Positions 12,029 through 24,438 are shown, counted from the stretch's first letter. The stretch: 64,000 nt of DNA from Rhytidiadelphus loreus (GCA_947034895.1 OX344764.1:19344001-19408000); one strand, 5' to 3'. A program made the numbers and translations. The notes: generated by a model from the sequence alone, not told the origin.

Positions 12029-12337
12029 ATTCCCAAAGGTGACCGGGCGATCATCGATCTCCACTTCACCCGTGTCCGAATTCCAGAGTTCAGCGCCAAT
12101 CGAATCATGCAATAAAAATCCCAGACGTACGCCAAACCCTCACTGATCGCTCACCCCGCAGACTGAAATCACATTGATCACTAAGAAATTTACGAAACAT
12201 AGCGTCGATCAGATCCCGGAAAAGCACCTTCTTCAGGAATTCTTGAAGGTCAGAGACTGTCGTCAGCAGTGTGAGCTGTACAAGTGAACCATTGTTCCTA
12301 TGAATTGTGAGCATGTACGCTAAGCCTTCACAAACAC

Positions 12338-12345
12338 ATATAAAA
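12338..12345 (+). promoter_or_regulatory. Candidate TATA box of P450 gene 1
   Basis: ATATAAAA lies about 120 bp upstream of the start codon in a GC-balanced region conserved with block 2 (TATAAAA at 31,541). Spacing suits a plant TATA box with a ~90-nt leader. No transcript data support it. Confidence 0.45.
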
Positions 12346-12464
12346 CTAACGAAATCAATTGTGTTGAAAGTGCAATCCAATTGAGCTTGCCAACCGAACT
12401 TCCATCTTGTTCGGGTGGATCCCATCTTGAAGGGCATGCACAGCAGGAGGTAGTCTAGCGAGCT

Positions 12465-15400
12465 ATGGCGCGTTTTGTGTCCGTGGAGGTATGGACCGCT
12501 GTGGCGGTGGTGTTTTTGTGCTCCATCGCGTACCAGGTGGTGACGAAGCTGTTGTGGAAAGGGCTGTGGACGCCCCTGCGGTTGGGGAGCATCATGAGGA
12601 AGCAAGGCGTGCAAGGGCCGCCGTTCCGGTTCCTGTTTGGTCAGCAGAGGGAATCCATGGCGTACCAGAAGTCGTTTCCTGAGGTGGTGCCGCTTGATAG
12701 CTATGCGGATCTCTCGCCGACTGTCACGCCGACGGCCGCCCTCTTCTTTCCGAAATTTCCAGGTTGGGACTCATCCTTGGAGCAATCTAATGCAGCTGCA
12801 CTCGAGCTGTGCTACTTTGGGGCTCAATTTGTGGTTTTCATGGGTGGTTGAATCGGCAAGAATATTCGCATAGTGTCGGGTTCTCGTGAAGTTTGTGAAC
12901 GTAAGGGTGGAAATCTAGGGTCTGACTGAAAGAGTGCTTGATAAAGTGTGTGAAACCCCAAAGAGTAGGAATTAAATTGGTTGAGAAGCATACAAACCAT
13001 CCTGGTCTCACTGTTAGAGGGAAGAGATAGTTGTGTTTTTGACTATTGATTTCAGAAACATACGGGTTTTTTATTCAGTGATTTGTTGCCAAGCTCCTCT
13101 CGATAGCATCAACTAGACCTCAGATTATCTGGTACTAAAGGTAGGCTGATGTGTGAGACATACTACTGATGAGTGAAACCCACGAGTGACAAATTGGTAG
13201 AAGTTCGGTGAACAAATTATCCAGGGGCTTCGACAGAGTGTTGACAAGTTGTGTGAAACCGCAGTAGGGTGGAAATTAAAGTGGTTAAAAATGATCCTGA
13301 AAATCTGGCACAGTCCTTGTGTTTGGGGCTCAATATTGGATCCTTCACAAAAAACGGGTTGTAACTAACTAAAAACAAATTAGTGAGACTTGAAACAAGG
13401 AGAGACTTGACCAAAAAAAACATTAGGGTTGCATTGCTGATTTTATTCCTCCACGGGAATTGCATGGCTGGCAAAAAAATTCTTAGAAAATTTCGAAGTC
13501 CGTTGGAAATCTCCCATCGCCCCTATCGCGGGAGAGGAGGCTTGATCGCAGGTCAAAATTGCCTGGGCCCCCAGACTAGGACCGTGCCGGATTCATGGGT
13601 GGTTGAATCGGCAAGAATATTCGCATTGTGTCTGGTTGTGGTGAAGTTTGTGAGCGAAAGGGTGGAAATCTAGGGTCTGACTGAAAGAGTGCTTGATAAG
13701 GTGTATGAAACTCCAAAGAGAGGGAATTAAATTGGTTGAGAAGCCGGCGGACAAAAGAATCCGGCTTTCACTCGCTTATTGTCTACTTCGTTGGAGTTTG
13801 TGAATTAATTCTCTTGGGCCTTCGTATGACACGATCAACGTCCATACCATTCTCAAATAGTCCACTGAATTTAGGCTGATATGTGCTGTGTGAAGCCCTC
13901 TCCTGATGATTTCCACGAATTTGTTGAAGTTCTGGGAACCAATTATCCAGGTTGACAAGGTGTGTGAAAGCATAAAGAGTGGAAATTATATTCGCTGAAA
14001 AGCGTACAAAAGAATTCTGATTTCACAGTTCGAGGGAAAAGAAGGATGTGTTTAGCTGTTGATGAAAGGAACCTACAAATGTTTTTCCTTGTCAACGATT
14101 GATGAGGGAAAGTGTTGACAAGCTCCAGTCGACAGCATCCTCAAATTTAGGCTGATTAGTGATGTGCGAAGCCCTCGATTGACGAGTTCCACTGATTTCT
14201 TCAGGCGTGAAGTACTTCCTCTACTGGCTCGGAACGAGCACTCGGCTTGTGGTGCGAGACCCGGAGATTGCGAAGGAAGTGTTTATCACCAACCACGCGT
14301 CCTTGGGGAGGTACTCCCTTGACGACACCTTCGTCGCTCGAATCCTCGGGAAAGGGTTGCTGCTACTTGTGGGGGAGAAATGGACCATAGAGAGGCGCAC
14401 AATCGCCCCGTTTTTCCATCAGGACGCTCTCAAGGTACGTGCAGCTAATCCTAAACTACAAAAGATTAGAGTCACCTAATATCGGACGCTCTCAAGGTAC
14501 GCACAGTTAACCCTGAACCTCAATCACTCATTCTGGAAGCTTGCATAAACTGGCCAGCTATGGCGTGCATTCGGCTGTCTATATTGTGGCAATGGCTACT
14601 CTTAAACCTCTTTTAATCTTAGCAGCTGAGACCCCATGTTATCCACTATGACACTGTTCGAATGTGTGCAAGTGTGCTTCAGTTCACGACAATCAATTTA
14701 GTATAGGGCAATGCCCAAGTAGGAGGGCATTTTGCGATGTAAAGGGCCAACGAGGAGGGCGGAGCCCGACGAGGAGGGGCTTTACATCGCAAAATGCACG
14801 ACTACGAGGGACATTGCCCGACGTAAATCACGAGCAGAAAACTTGAAGATAGATGAAATTTTTGGGATGAAAAAACCACGATGGATGAAGAAACCGTAAT
14901 CCCCGATTACGCAGATTTGCCTGCATAACAGGGCATTACGGCCGATTGCGGTTGAGAAGCCTCCCAGGAACTGAACGGCGTGTTTCCCGGGAGTGGTTTA
15001 CGGATAAGTATCGCTAGATTTGGACAAAATTTTGCATCAAGCCTCTGGGAAATGTAAGGAAGGAAACGCAATGGCTTTCAATAAAAAATACTGTTGAAAA
15101 TCTCCAGAAACTGTACTGTAAACAAACACTTGAGGTATGAGGAGCACCGCCATAATCCGCACTGCCCAAATTGCGGCACTTGCATTTGGATCAAAAACCG
15201 ACAGTTAGAACCTCGATATTGATGCTAGAAGGGGTTCACAAGGATAGCATAGTGTGGATTTTTTGTTATTCCTATAAATAATACTTTGAAATTTCATAAC
15301 TTTTTTAGACATTTTCCAACTAGTGCATGTTGAAATCCTTTTTCACTTGCCAAGAAGAAATAATAGTAAGTATACTTTGTTGTTATTAGTGTTGACTATG

Positions 15401-18400
15401 TGTGTGCTTACATTAATTCATAATTTGCTAGAATTTTTAGTCTAAACCAAATTCTTGACACGACCCCTTGAATAACAAAAAATGAGAGTAAGTAACAAAA
15501 AACTTGTTAATGGCAAATGAGTAGGATATTCTAAAATCTATCGTGTGATAAGGTTACAACCAAGAGGTTCGAGTGCATGTTGTAGGGCATGGTGGCGGCT
15601 ATGGTAGAAGGGTCAGTAGTGGAGATTCACAAATGGGAGCAAATGGTAGTGCAAGGAGGAGGCTCAGCCGAAATTGATGTGGAGTCCGATGTGCACAAGC
15701 TTTCGGGACGAGTGTTGTCGCTAACGGCATTTGGTGGCGAGTATGAGATTGGTGTGCAAGTGTACGAGATGCAAACAGAATTGATAGCAAAGTTCTTTGG
15801 CTTGTTCAAAGAAATGGGATTTTGGCTCATTCCTTACTACAGGTACACACAATGGACAATAAAACTTTGGTAGACTCCATGCAAATTGTATATATCTAAA
15901 GTGGTGTGATTTAGTAGAAGGGTACATGTTTTAAGTTTTTTATGTTCTTCAAGAGATAACTTATTCCCTTATTGAGTCTAGTAGCTCTAAGTCTCCAACT
16001 AAAGTATAACATTGAACCACCACCGTATAATGTTTTTTACATACACACCCTAATTGCTTCTTCTAGAGTTGCTTCTAATCCAAGTAGGGTCAAATTAATT
16101 ATGTGAGCACAAGGACTATCTTTATTTTCCCAATTCTTGTTGGCAATTCAAAGAAGATTCAAGATCCTTTAGTATGTATTTTTTTGAAACATGATGCCTA
16201 AAGAAGAAGACTAGTAACTCTGGTCTTGTAGACAAGTGTGAATTAAAAGTCAATTGGGGGTAGTTATGCTAGTTATGCTCATGAATACACTATGGATTCT
16301 CATAGAGTAGATTATCCATGTTACCAAAATTGACCGTAGACTCCCATGTACATGAATTTTTTGTTTGAGGGCAGTTATCAATAGGGTGAACTATTTTTTT
16401 AAATCAAAAACCTCCCTTAGTTTGGTGGGATTTTGAATCAAATAAGAAAAAACAATCCTTTTCAATAGGCTTCCCAATAGATTTTTCTTCATTTGTTCCT
16501 TTAGGATTCATTCACCACATATCAACCCTCTTTGTAGGTAGGTAACTTGGTCTTCAAAAACATCAATTCCACTTGACAAAAAAACAACTATTCTATTATG
16601 AATCCTTGCCCATCTTTGCATCTATGCAGACACATTCCAACAAAGAAGCACATGCACATGAACCGTACAATGAGCCAACTTGACACTCTCCTCTATGACG
16701 TGATCATCAAGAGGCAAGAAGCTGTGCGCAATGGGGAAGTGAACTCCTATGGCAAGGATCTATTAGGATGCATGCTCGCAGCAGCAAGTGATGGATGGCA
16801 AGAAAATAGCATGGAATTTAATTTGGCCTCAGTGATGAACAACTGCAAACTCTTCTATTTGGCAGGGCAAGACACAGTGGCCAACACTACCCTGTTTTTG
16901 TTACTCATGTTGGCTGTGCACCCAGAGTGGCAAGAACGGGCCAGGAAGGAGGTCATGGAAGTGGTGGGGGAAGAAGAAAAGTTTGATGCTAAAGTATTGT
17001 CACATCTCAAAGTGGTAAGCATGTCTCTTATGTTTGAAACCTTAGAACAATGCAAGCAACCTAATTTTTTTTAACAAATGACAATGAATTTTGAAAAAAG
17101 TACTTCATCTTTGGAATTTTCGGTGAAAAAAAGAGCCTTACACAATACTTTGACCTCCAATGAGTACTCTTCAATTTTTTTAGCAAATGATTCACATGGT
17201 ATCAAAAAAGATGATTTTCACGAGGACCAAGCCAACATTCTAAGGTGAACACTTAGATTACCAAAAATTTCAACCCTCAAAATGGCCGTGAGTGCGGGGT
17301 GGGTGGATTGGTGCATTTAGAGTGAAAAATCACAGTTTTTAATTTTCTCTACAAAATCTGATGTAGCACTATCTGTGCCACATTAGGCTATTGACTTCTT
17401 TAATAAAATAAAAATTTAAAGGTCCTTATTTGCACCACAGGGCTACCAAAAATGAACTTTTAACAACCTTTCCTAGGGTTTAGATTTTTCCTAATGAACA
17501 ATTGTCTCTTGCCTTGAAGGCAATCCAAAGGAGAATAAACAATTTTTTAAAAGCATGGTAAAGGACTTATTGCTTTTTCAAAGTTTCCGAAGTCAAAGCA
17601 TGCACAAGTGAATAGTGTTTTAACTTTGCAACTTAAATTTGTTGCTTGGCATGCCATATTCACTATTGAAGTGCATTCATTAGGTTGAAAGCATACCCCC
17701 CAAAATACAAAAAACGCTTTTTGTGAATGATTCTCTTAGAACCAAGCCCCAAAGTTTGACCTATCGCTTAGGAGTTCAAAAATTTGCTTCTTTTATTACC
17801 AAAATTCATAATTGAGTAGTTTGTGTTGATTAGCTTGTTGGAAAAAAAAATGGAAAAAAATAGATCTTAAAATGATTTCTTTTGAATATCCTATAAATTT
17901 TTGAAGTGAAAGGTATGATAGTAGCTTCCTATTTGTGTCCCTCAACATGTACTAGAATCATTCTTCAAAAAGTAAGAATTTAAGGAATTAAAGTCCATCA
18001 ATATCTCAAAAGGTGGATGCACTTCATTGGAATTGCATCATCAAGAGTTTGGTTTTGGTTGAAGATGTAGGGCTTGAAGATTTTGGTTGAAGAATGGTTA
18101 CAAGTTGGGAATGTGTGTTCAACATTATATAGATTTCATAAATTAGGGAGATATCACGCGAGACTTGTGCTGCACTACAAAGTTTGCCAACCTTAAACCC
18201 TCATACTTGGGTGTGTACTAAACCCTAAAGCGTTGGTTGTGCAGGTGGGGATGATAGCAAACGAGACCCTGCGAATCTTCCCCGTAGCGCCAACACTTGC
18301 ACGACTAGCAGTCAAGGACATCCAGTTGAAGTCGCTCTTCATTCCCAAGGGCATCAACATCGAGTTCGCAACGACTGCGGTCCACCAGGACAAGGCTTAC

Positions 18401-18670
18401 TGGGGGGAGGACGCTGCGAGCTTCAACCCCGAGCGCTTCGCTCACGGCGTGTCGGGTGCGTGCTCACATCCGCAGGCGTTTGTGCCGTTCGGACTTGGCC
18501 CCAAGTTTTGCGTTGGCAACAACTTCGCCATGATGGAGATGAAGATCATTGTGGCCAGGGTGCTGCGCCGGTTTAGGGTGCTGCCGTCGCCAAATTACAA
18601 GCACCACCCGACTGCGATGATCGTGACAAGGCCCAAGTTCGGCATGCCTCTCATTTTCCAAGCGTTATGA
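12465..18670 (+). CDS. Cytochrome P450 monooxygenase (CYP72-clan type), gene 1
   Basis: Five exons join in phase: 12,465-12,762, 14,205-14,434, 15,586-15,842, 16,630-17,014 and 18,245-18,670 (TGA), giving 531 aa, a normal P450 length. All introns are GT-AG. Visible parts: an N-terminal membrane anchor (about residues 10-32), the Pro-rich hinge GVQGPPFRF (48-56), C-helix W159-x3-R163, I-helix oxygen-binding AGQDT (340-344), K-helix E397-x-x-R400, PERF (452-455), and the heme loop FGLGPKFCVG with the iron-ligand Cys479. The C-terminal third (YWGEDAASFNPERF, HPQAFVPFGLG) is typical of the plant CYP72 clan, whose members oxidise hormones, terpenoids and fatty acids at the ER. The substrate cannot be read from sequence. 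The start is the first ATG before the anchor. The gene looks intact, and about 90% of residues match gene 2. Confidence 0.9.
12836..13745 (+). repeat. Direct repeat in intron 1 of P450 gene 1
   Basis: About 150 bp starting TCATGGGTGGTTGAATCGGC occur at about 12,839 and again at about 13,594, roughly 755 bp apart. Block 2 has the sequence once (32,039). Gene 1 gained a duplication or gene 2 lost one by recombination between the copies. Confidence 0.8.
14435..14510 (+). repeat. Duplicated splice-donor segment after exon 2
   Basis: The last bases of exon 2 and its donor (GACGCTCTCAAGGTACG) recur about 64 bp downstream, at about 14,485-14,501. The same duplication exists in gene 2 (about 32,932-32,948), so it predates the block duplication. 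Reading through the first donor meets a stop codon (TAA at about 14,477), so use of the second donor would truncate the protein. Confidence 0.75.
14702..15002 (+). mobile_element. GC-rich hairpin-chain element, copy 2, in P450 gene 1 intron 2
   Basis: This ~300-bp insertion is absent from the matching site of gene 2 (about 33,158-33,172). Its ends and stem order mirror the 11,353-11,636 element. The largest stem has arms GCATTTTGCGATGTAAAG (about 14,727-14,744) and CTTTACATCGCAAAATGC (about 14,780-14,797), a sequence different from the equivalent stem of copy 1 but equally well paired. The loop again has GGGCGGAGCCC. Confidence 0.75.
17060..17260 (+). repeat. Dispersed repeat in P450 intron 4
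   Basis: This stretch (with TTTGACCTCCAATGAGT) also occurs in gene 2 (about 37,190-37,340) and in intergenic DNA at about 50,330-50,540. The third copy shows it is a genomic repeat that the P450 ancestor acquired. It is non-coding. Confidence 0.65.
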
Positions 18671-19084
18671 TCCTCCCACAAGGTAGAACCACCCATTCCC
18701 GACCAAGGTCCAATAACCAACCTATAGACTGATTTATTTCCAAACATAGCAAAAATGTTTTTTTTTCTCCATTTCAAAATTGGGACTTATAAGTTATTGA
18801 CATATGTCCCAAATTAGTGAGTCAGAAAGTAGAAAGCTATAAATAAGAAGGCAGTTTTTGAGTGATCAAAATTAGAAGAGTCTATAGATCGGTAATGGGT
18901 CCGAAGCACTTTTTGCCTTTCAAAATTTACAGTAATTTCAATTCAAGTGATAAAATTACCAAAGTTTTTGCAATCCTCCTCATTTCTATCTCTACACCTC
19001 TGAAAATATTTGCTTTGCCTTGTACTATTTAAATCATGTCTCCAATTACTTATTCGGTCGACTATGGGGCCTTGTACAATAGTA
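18671..19084. other. 3' flank of P450 gene 1, segment absent from block 2
   Basis: Just after the stop codon, about 405 bp (about 18,677-19,082) have no counterpart in block 2, where GATCCTTTAGAATCGTTTCG follows directly. No target duplication or inverted repeat is visible, so a deletion in block 2 is as likely as an insertion here. The two genes therefore probably have different 3' UTRs. Confidence 0.6.
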
Positions 19085-19844
19085 TCGTTTCGATGAACCT
19101 GAGATAAAATACATATTCGTAAGAAGATTGTCGCAAAAACATGTGAAAATTTATAACAGGAATTGGATAATTTTATTAGGTTGACAATACTCAGATAGCA
19201 AGCTAGTCGAAAAGTAACAGGTATCGTACTTGTGGAACCTCCAGTAGTGGAATTGCAATTTTTTTTATCGTAACTAGATTTTCAAATATGACAATGGGAG
19301 TGTTCCAACCTTGGTATCGGTTTTCATGTAATGTGAATTTTATGATTTTAAACTGTATTGAATGTAAGACAATTCTCCTTCCTCAGAGGATTAGTCTCTT
19401 GTCGAGCATGATTTAATCTTAAAATTGCCTTCTTCAAGTCAGCTCTCGCACCCCCTAATGGTTTGAGAACGTGAACTGGTCATATTCACTGCATTGGCAG
19501 AAGATCATGAAATTGGACCCCCTGATAAAGCTATGAATGCAAGAAAAAACTAACGCAGTTTTAACTAAAACCAAGAATTGGCTACACCTTGATGAACATC
19601 TAGAACCCCTAGAACGTGCCAATTCAACGAATTAGAACTTGAGAGTAGAAACGCAGTTCGGTCACTTGAGATCCTGACTTAAACACTTCGTCCATGCTCT
19701 CATCATCACACTAGATCTGGAGGGATGCAAATGTCAAAATTATTTGAATCGTTATTCCACCACTTTGGGGTAGGAGCTAGATCTTTTGAGATCCAGTTTT
19801 TATCAGGCTACTTGTGGATTTCTTATTCAATTCGAAGTGGGAGG

Positions 19845-20163
19845 TTGGTAAATCCGGGATCTTCGCCGAGATGTTGGATGGCCAACCGCAGTGGATCGCA
19901 TTTGGACCTGCCGAGTGTTTCGTCTTCCACCCCCGGTGAGCTTCGGCTGACGCAACTAGGAGTGGTTTTGACTCTCGGTGAGGAGCCTCATGGCCCCCAC
20001 CGGGCTCCGCCCATGGGCTGTTCTGTTGTCCGGTTGCATGTCGGTCTTGTGATTCTGTTGTTTGTTTGTGTTTGCTTTTTGCCAGGCCACTTGTGGCTGG
20101 TTGTATCTTATGTTTAATTTCTTGGCAATGAAATTCCATTTCATGTGTTTCAGGAAACAAAAC
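19845..20163 (+). mobile_element. 319-bp insertion with TGGGAGG target duplication (SINE/LINE-end candidate)
   Basis: Block 2 is continuous here (about 39,265-39,285). In block 1 a 319-bp GC-rich insertion is flanked by TGGGAGG at 19,838-19,844 and 20,164-20,170. There are no terminal inverted repeats. The 3' part is T/G-rich and ends in TTCAGGAAACAAAA. Target duplication without inverted repeats favours a non-LTR retroposon, but no clear Pol III A/B boxes are seen. Confidence 0.6.
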
Positions 20164-20699
20164 TGGGAGGCTGCAGATCACAATGATAGACAGCAGACAA
20201 AGATTGAAAGAGTAATGGCCTGTTTGATGAGAAGATAAGAAGACTACACTCCATTCAAAGATCAGTGAACTTAAATAGACAATAAATCCAGTCATGCATA
20301 CACCGTACGTATGCAACAGTAAATCAATCTGCAGCCACCCACTGATCCTCACTGGGGAATAGGTTTCAAACTATATATAGTTGGCAATCGAACTTCAAGT
20401 TGGAGATTTCAAAGATAAAAGCAGGATGTTTTGATCATCTCCTGCACAAGTTGCAAAAACGTGCAGGGGGTACAGAGTTCACAGCTCCTCCTGTGACGCA
20501 AAAGCTGCAGTTCTACTGGTTCAACTCTCCATGTCTCGCCAGTACTCGGAAGAGTGAATGAAATTCGGGTTTCTACCAGGAAACAAAACGTGTATGGAAC
20601 CCTCGTCTTTGTACAAAATTTACTTGAAACAGATTTCGCTATTCTTTAAACCCTAACCACTTGCAGAATCAGAATACCTCATTGATACCAGTATACCCC

Positions 20700-22116
20700 G
20701 AAGACAACAACAATTTGATAGCAAAATTTTGGCAATGTGTCATAATTTTGTTTTTATCCTATGTGTTTGTCAATATTTTGTCATATATATTATTGTTCCT
20801 CTATAACATAACTACTATATGTATTTCATGCATTCATAAATTATTGGGGTTCAATTAAAAGTTACTTAAAATTTTGGTATCAAATTGTTGTTATCATATC
20901 ATATTAAATCTTCTACAATTAAAAAATAGGTATTATGTAAATGCCCTTATAAACAAACATCTCGGACTCAAAAAGATTGTCAATAGTGGAAACAATTGTT
21001 TGGGTTGCTAAATACAAATTAAAATGATTTGTACTAATTTTGTTACAGGACAAATATCTTCAAATCTATTCAAACTGTACATGCAACAATGGGTCAAATT
21101 GCAACCTATAGATCATCTATTGTAGTAAATGAAATCTCAAGTCTTTGATTCATTAAGGATCTTCAAATTCCATTTGAATTAATATTATCTACATTTTTCT
21201 CTATATACGATTTTTTTTAAGCACATATATGTCAAATTTCTACAATAACAATGGAGGTGGATCTTAAATGATATTCAACAACATACAATAAAATATTAAA
21301 GTCATTGTGGCTCAAAAAAGAGGCATAGGCTATTTTGGGAGTGATTATGAAAACCGCCTCAACAATTGGGTCTATGAAGTGGTTAGTTTTGGAATTCATT
21401 TACTTCCAAACCATAATTGCTTTCTACTTCAAGTTTTTTCACAATTGTAGTACATATAGGATACTACAACATTTAGGTTTGCTCATATGAATTTTGGCCA
21501 CTCATTTTCAATGTATGGTATACTAAATAAAAGATAAGCTTAGTTTTTGCAATCACAATACTTTGTTGGTCACATGTTACCTTGACTTATAATATTGTTT
21601 TAGTTGACAACACATAGCAAGGGCAACTAAAGATTAGACATTCTTGCAGTTGGGACTTGGGAAATGTGTCATTTGTGTTTGGCTTGTATACCATCCAAAA
21701 AACACAATTTCAATTTCCATGGGAGGGAGGGATTATCAAATACATCATTTACTCTTTGTATGAAAATTATCACTAAATACTTGTCATAATACTCTATATT
21801 TTACAAATTTTTGAAGTTGAAATGCATTGATCACTAAAAGTGACCACTTCTTCAAATGTGCAATGTTGGTATACTATAGAAAGAAAAATGTACCTCTATG
21901 TCATGATTGCTTCTAGAACATAGGTACTTTTAGAGCAATCTACCTTAGTTGTTTTTCAGGCTCCATCTCTAGAATCCAACACTAATTTTCCATTACACAT
22001 TACAACCATGGTAGGCCTCTATCCTACCATGATTGGAATAATAATATATAGATGTGCATTTTTGTACTTTTCATGTTCTTTATTTTTGTTAAGAAAATGG
22101 ACTCTGAAACAATTCT
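20700..22116. other. AT-rich intergenic DNA, nothing recognised
   Basis: Only short frames in very AT-rich sequence. No repeat termini, tRNA or conserved coding could be identified. Confidence 0.5.
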
Positions 22117-22120
22117 TTAA

Positions 22121-23072
22121 CCCCTAAAGCACTAAATTGCTTTATTGGCAACATAGTGATTTTGAGTAGTTTACTATGAATGGAATTTTCATTTGTTTTC
22201 ATAGAAATTTTCACACAACATGTGCTTGAGAAGTAGCTTTAAGGCCCAACAATTTTCATAACTTTTCACAGCATGATTAAAAGTTATTGCATGATATGTA
22301 GTTTTAATTCACTGCTTAGTAGGTAGCCTAGGTAGTTAAAAAAAATTCTATAAAAATCATTTTTTTAAGAAATAAAAATTTCAAATTAGTTTTCTAGATT
22401 TATGTATATATGAAAAGCTTAGAAACATTTCATTTTGATTAATGAGATAAAAATTATGACAAGTTTTAGTTTGTGGGTAGTTTGCAGGTAGTTATGGAAT
22501 CTCTACTCTAAGATAAACTTTGAAGTCCTTTATATATTTAACTCAACTTTCAATATTTTTTGAAAAAAATAAAAACATTAGGTGTAGATTTCATTACAAA
22601 ATTACAACCATTGGGATTGTCATTTTTCAATTCCATAAATAAATTGATAACAATTTATTATTTTGAATCATTTTCTACTTCTTTCTACTTACTATTTTTT
22701 CTCTATATGTTGTACAATTCCAAATGATCTGAAATTTTTTAAGCATGTAGCCAATTTTCCTTAAAGAATGAATCCAAAGAAGCACCACCATTTTGGACAT
22801 TTTTCATACAAATGTGATCTTATGAGGTGTAGCTGCCCCATTTTTTTGTAGGGCCCCCAAAAGGGATTTTGTCACTTCAAACTCTAATATCTTGCAATCT
22901 TTACGGTGAAATTTTTTGAAATTTTTTCCACACCTTCTCAAATCAACATACTACAAGATTATATGATTACAAGAGTCCGAAATTGTTTTTCTATTCTTAA
23001 ATTTGGTACTTGTACTAAAAGTAGTAGCTTTGGAGCGTTTTTAGTGAAAACATAGCCGAAAACCTTTAGGGA
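22121..23072. mobile_element. TTAA-flanked inverted-repeat element
   Basis: TTAA at 22,117-22,120 precedes CCCCTAAAGCACTAA. At the other end CCTTTAGGGA is followed by TTAA at 23,073-23,076. The 952-bp interior is AT-rich and non-coding. Its right part matches the ends of the elements at 9,953-10,876 (mirror) and 27,481. Confidence 0.75.
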
Positions 23073-23507
23073 TTAATTTGCCAAGAGATGTAAATTCAAT
23101 GAATAAAAACATCCAAATAAACATCTCTTTCTTTTCTCCAGTCTTGTGAAGGATGACTGACCACCAACATATAAATAGTGAGTTCAAGACAACGAGGCAG
23201 TTGGTAGGGCAGAAATGAAAATGTGCCCATGTTCGGAAAGGACCAGTGGCTACAAAGTTAGCCAATGGAATTGGGAAAAAATTTGGTTGCAATTTGAACA
23301 CATCAGCAAAAACCTATAAAATTGCTATTTTGAATTAATAATAGTGAAAATAACCAGACTTGATAATTGAAAAAGTGGTTTAATTCCTAAAGGAGAGAGG
23401 GTGTTTTGGAAGAGGAAAAATCCAAAATTGCCAATCTTTGATGTATTGTCCAAAACCAAGGAACTAAAATATCTTTTTTGAATTCCAATTGTTCAAAAGT
23501 GTATCAA

Positions 23508-24434
23508 CCCCTTAAGTTCCTTACCTATGTTTTCACCAAAAACACTCCAAAACTGCCATTCCTAGTACAAGTACCAACATTTAGAAGAAAAAAAAACATT
23601 TTTGGACACATGCAACCTTAGGATCTTGTAGTATGCTAGTTAGAAATGATGTAAAAAAATATTCAAAAATTTTCACTGCACAAATTGCAAGATATAAGCA
23701 TTTACATTAAGTGAAATCATTTTTTTAGCCCTACAAAAAAAAAAGCAGTTGTGCTTCACAAACTCACTTTTCTATGAAAAAATATCCAAAATGGTTGTAC
23801 TTCTTTGGATTCTTTTTCCTATACAAGTTGGCTACATGTTTAAAAAATTTCACATCATTTGGAATAGTACAACATATAGGAAAAAAATAGTAAGTAGAAA
23901 GAAGTAGAGAATGATTCAAAATACAAAATTGTTAAGAATTTAGTTATGGAATTGAAAATGCCAATCCTAGTGGTTGCATGTTGTAATAAAGAATCTACAT
24001 CCTATGATTTTATTTTTTCAAAAAATATTGAAAATTGAGTAAGATAAAGGATTTCAAAGTTTATTTTAGAGTAGAGATTCCATAACTGCCTTCAAACTAA
24101 AACTCCTCATAACTTTTGACTCCTTGATCAAAATGGAATGATTCAAAGCTTTCCATGTATATATAACCCTAGAAAACCAATTTCAAATTTTTGTTCATGA
24201 AAAAGTGATGTATTTTGATCTCCACAGACTATCTAGCCGGGAAAAAAACATAACATATTAGGCCATAATTTTTTACTCTTATTTCCAAATGTCATGTAAT
24301 TTAGTGCATATGAAAGATATTCCTTTTTCCCACCTTCTATTAAAATTTCAGCCTAAAACACACAAATCTCCAGTTATAGGTAGTTGCTCCAAAATTTATA
24401 TGTTGCCAAAAAACACATGCTAGTCCTTTGGGGG
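23508..24434. mobile_element. TTAA-family element, inverted partner of 22,121-23,072
   Basis: It starts CCCCTTAAGTTCC after TCAA and ends CCTTTGGGGG before TTAA (24,435-24,438). It is an inverted relative of the element 435 bp to its left, so the two can form a stem of about 0.9 kb. Confidence 0.7.
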
Positions 24435-24438
24435 TTAA

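Larger units (their letters stand above)
12029..20700 (+). repeat. Tandem segmental duplication, block 1 (P450 gene 1)
   Basis: From AAAGGTGACCG at about 12,033 to 'CTTGCAGAATCAGAATACCT' near 20,665-20,690, this block aligns with 31,272-39,830 through promoter, all exons, introns and 3' flank. Differences are mostly insertions: an extra direct repeat in intron 1, the hairpin element in intron 2, about 405 bp after the stop codon and a 319-bp insertion at 19,845 here; an expanded intron 3 in block 2. Confidence 0.9.

Noticed and set aside
12105..12614. 169-codon minus-strand frame over the start of P450 gene 1
   Set aside because: It is antisense to the well-supported first exon and its frame is explained by the GC-rich exon.
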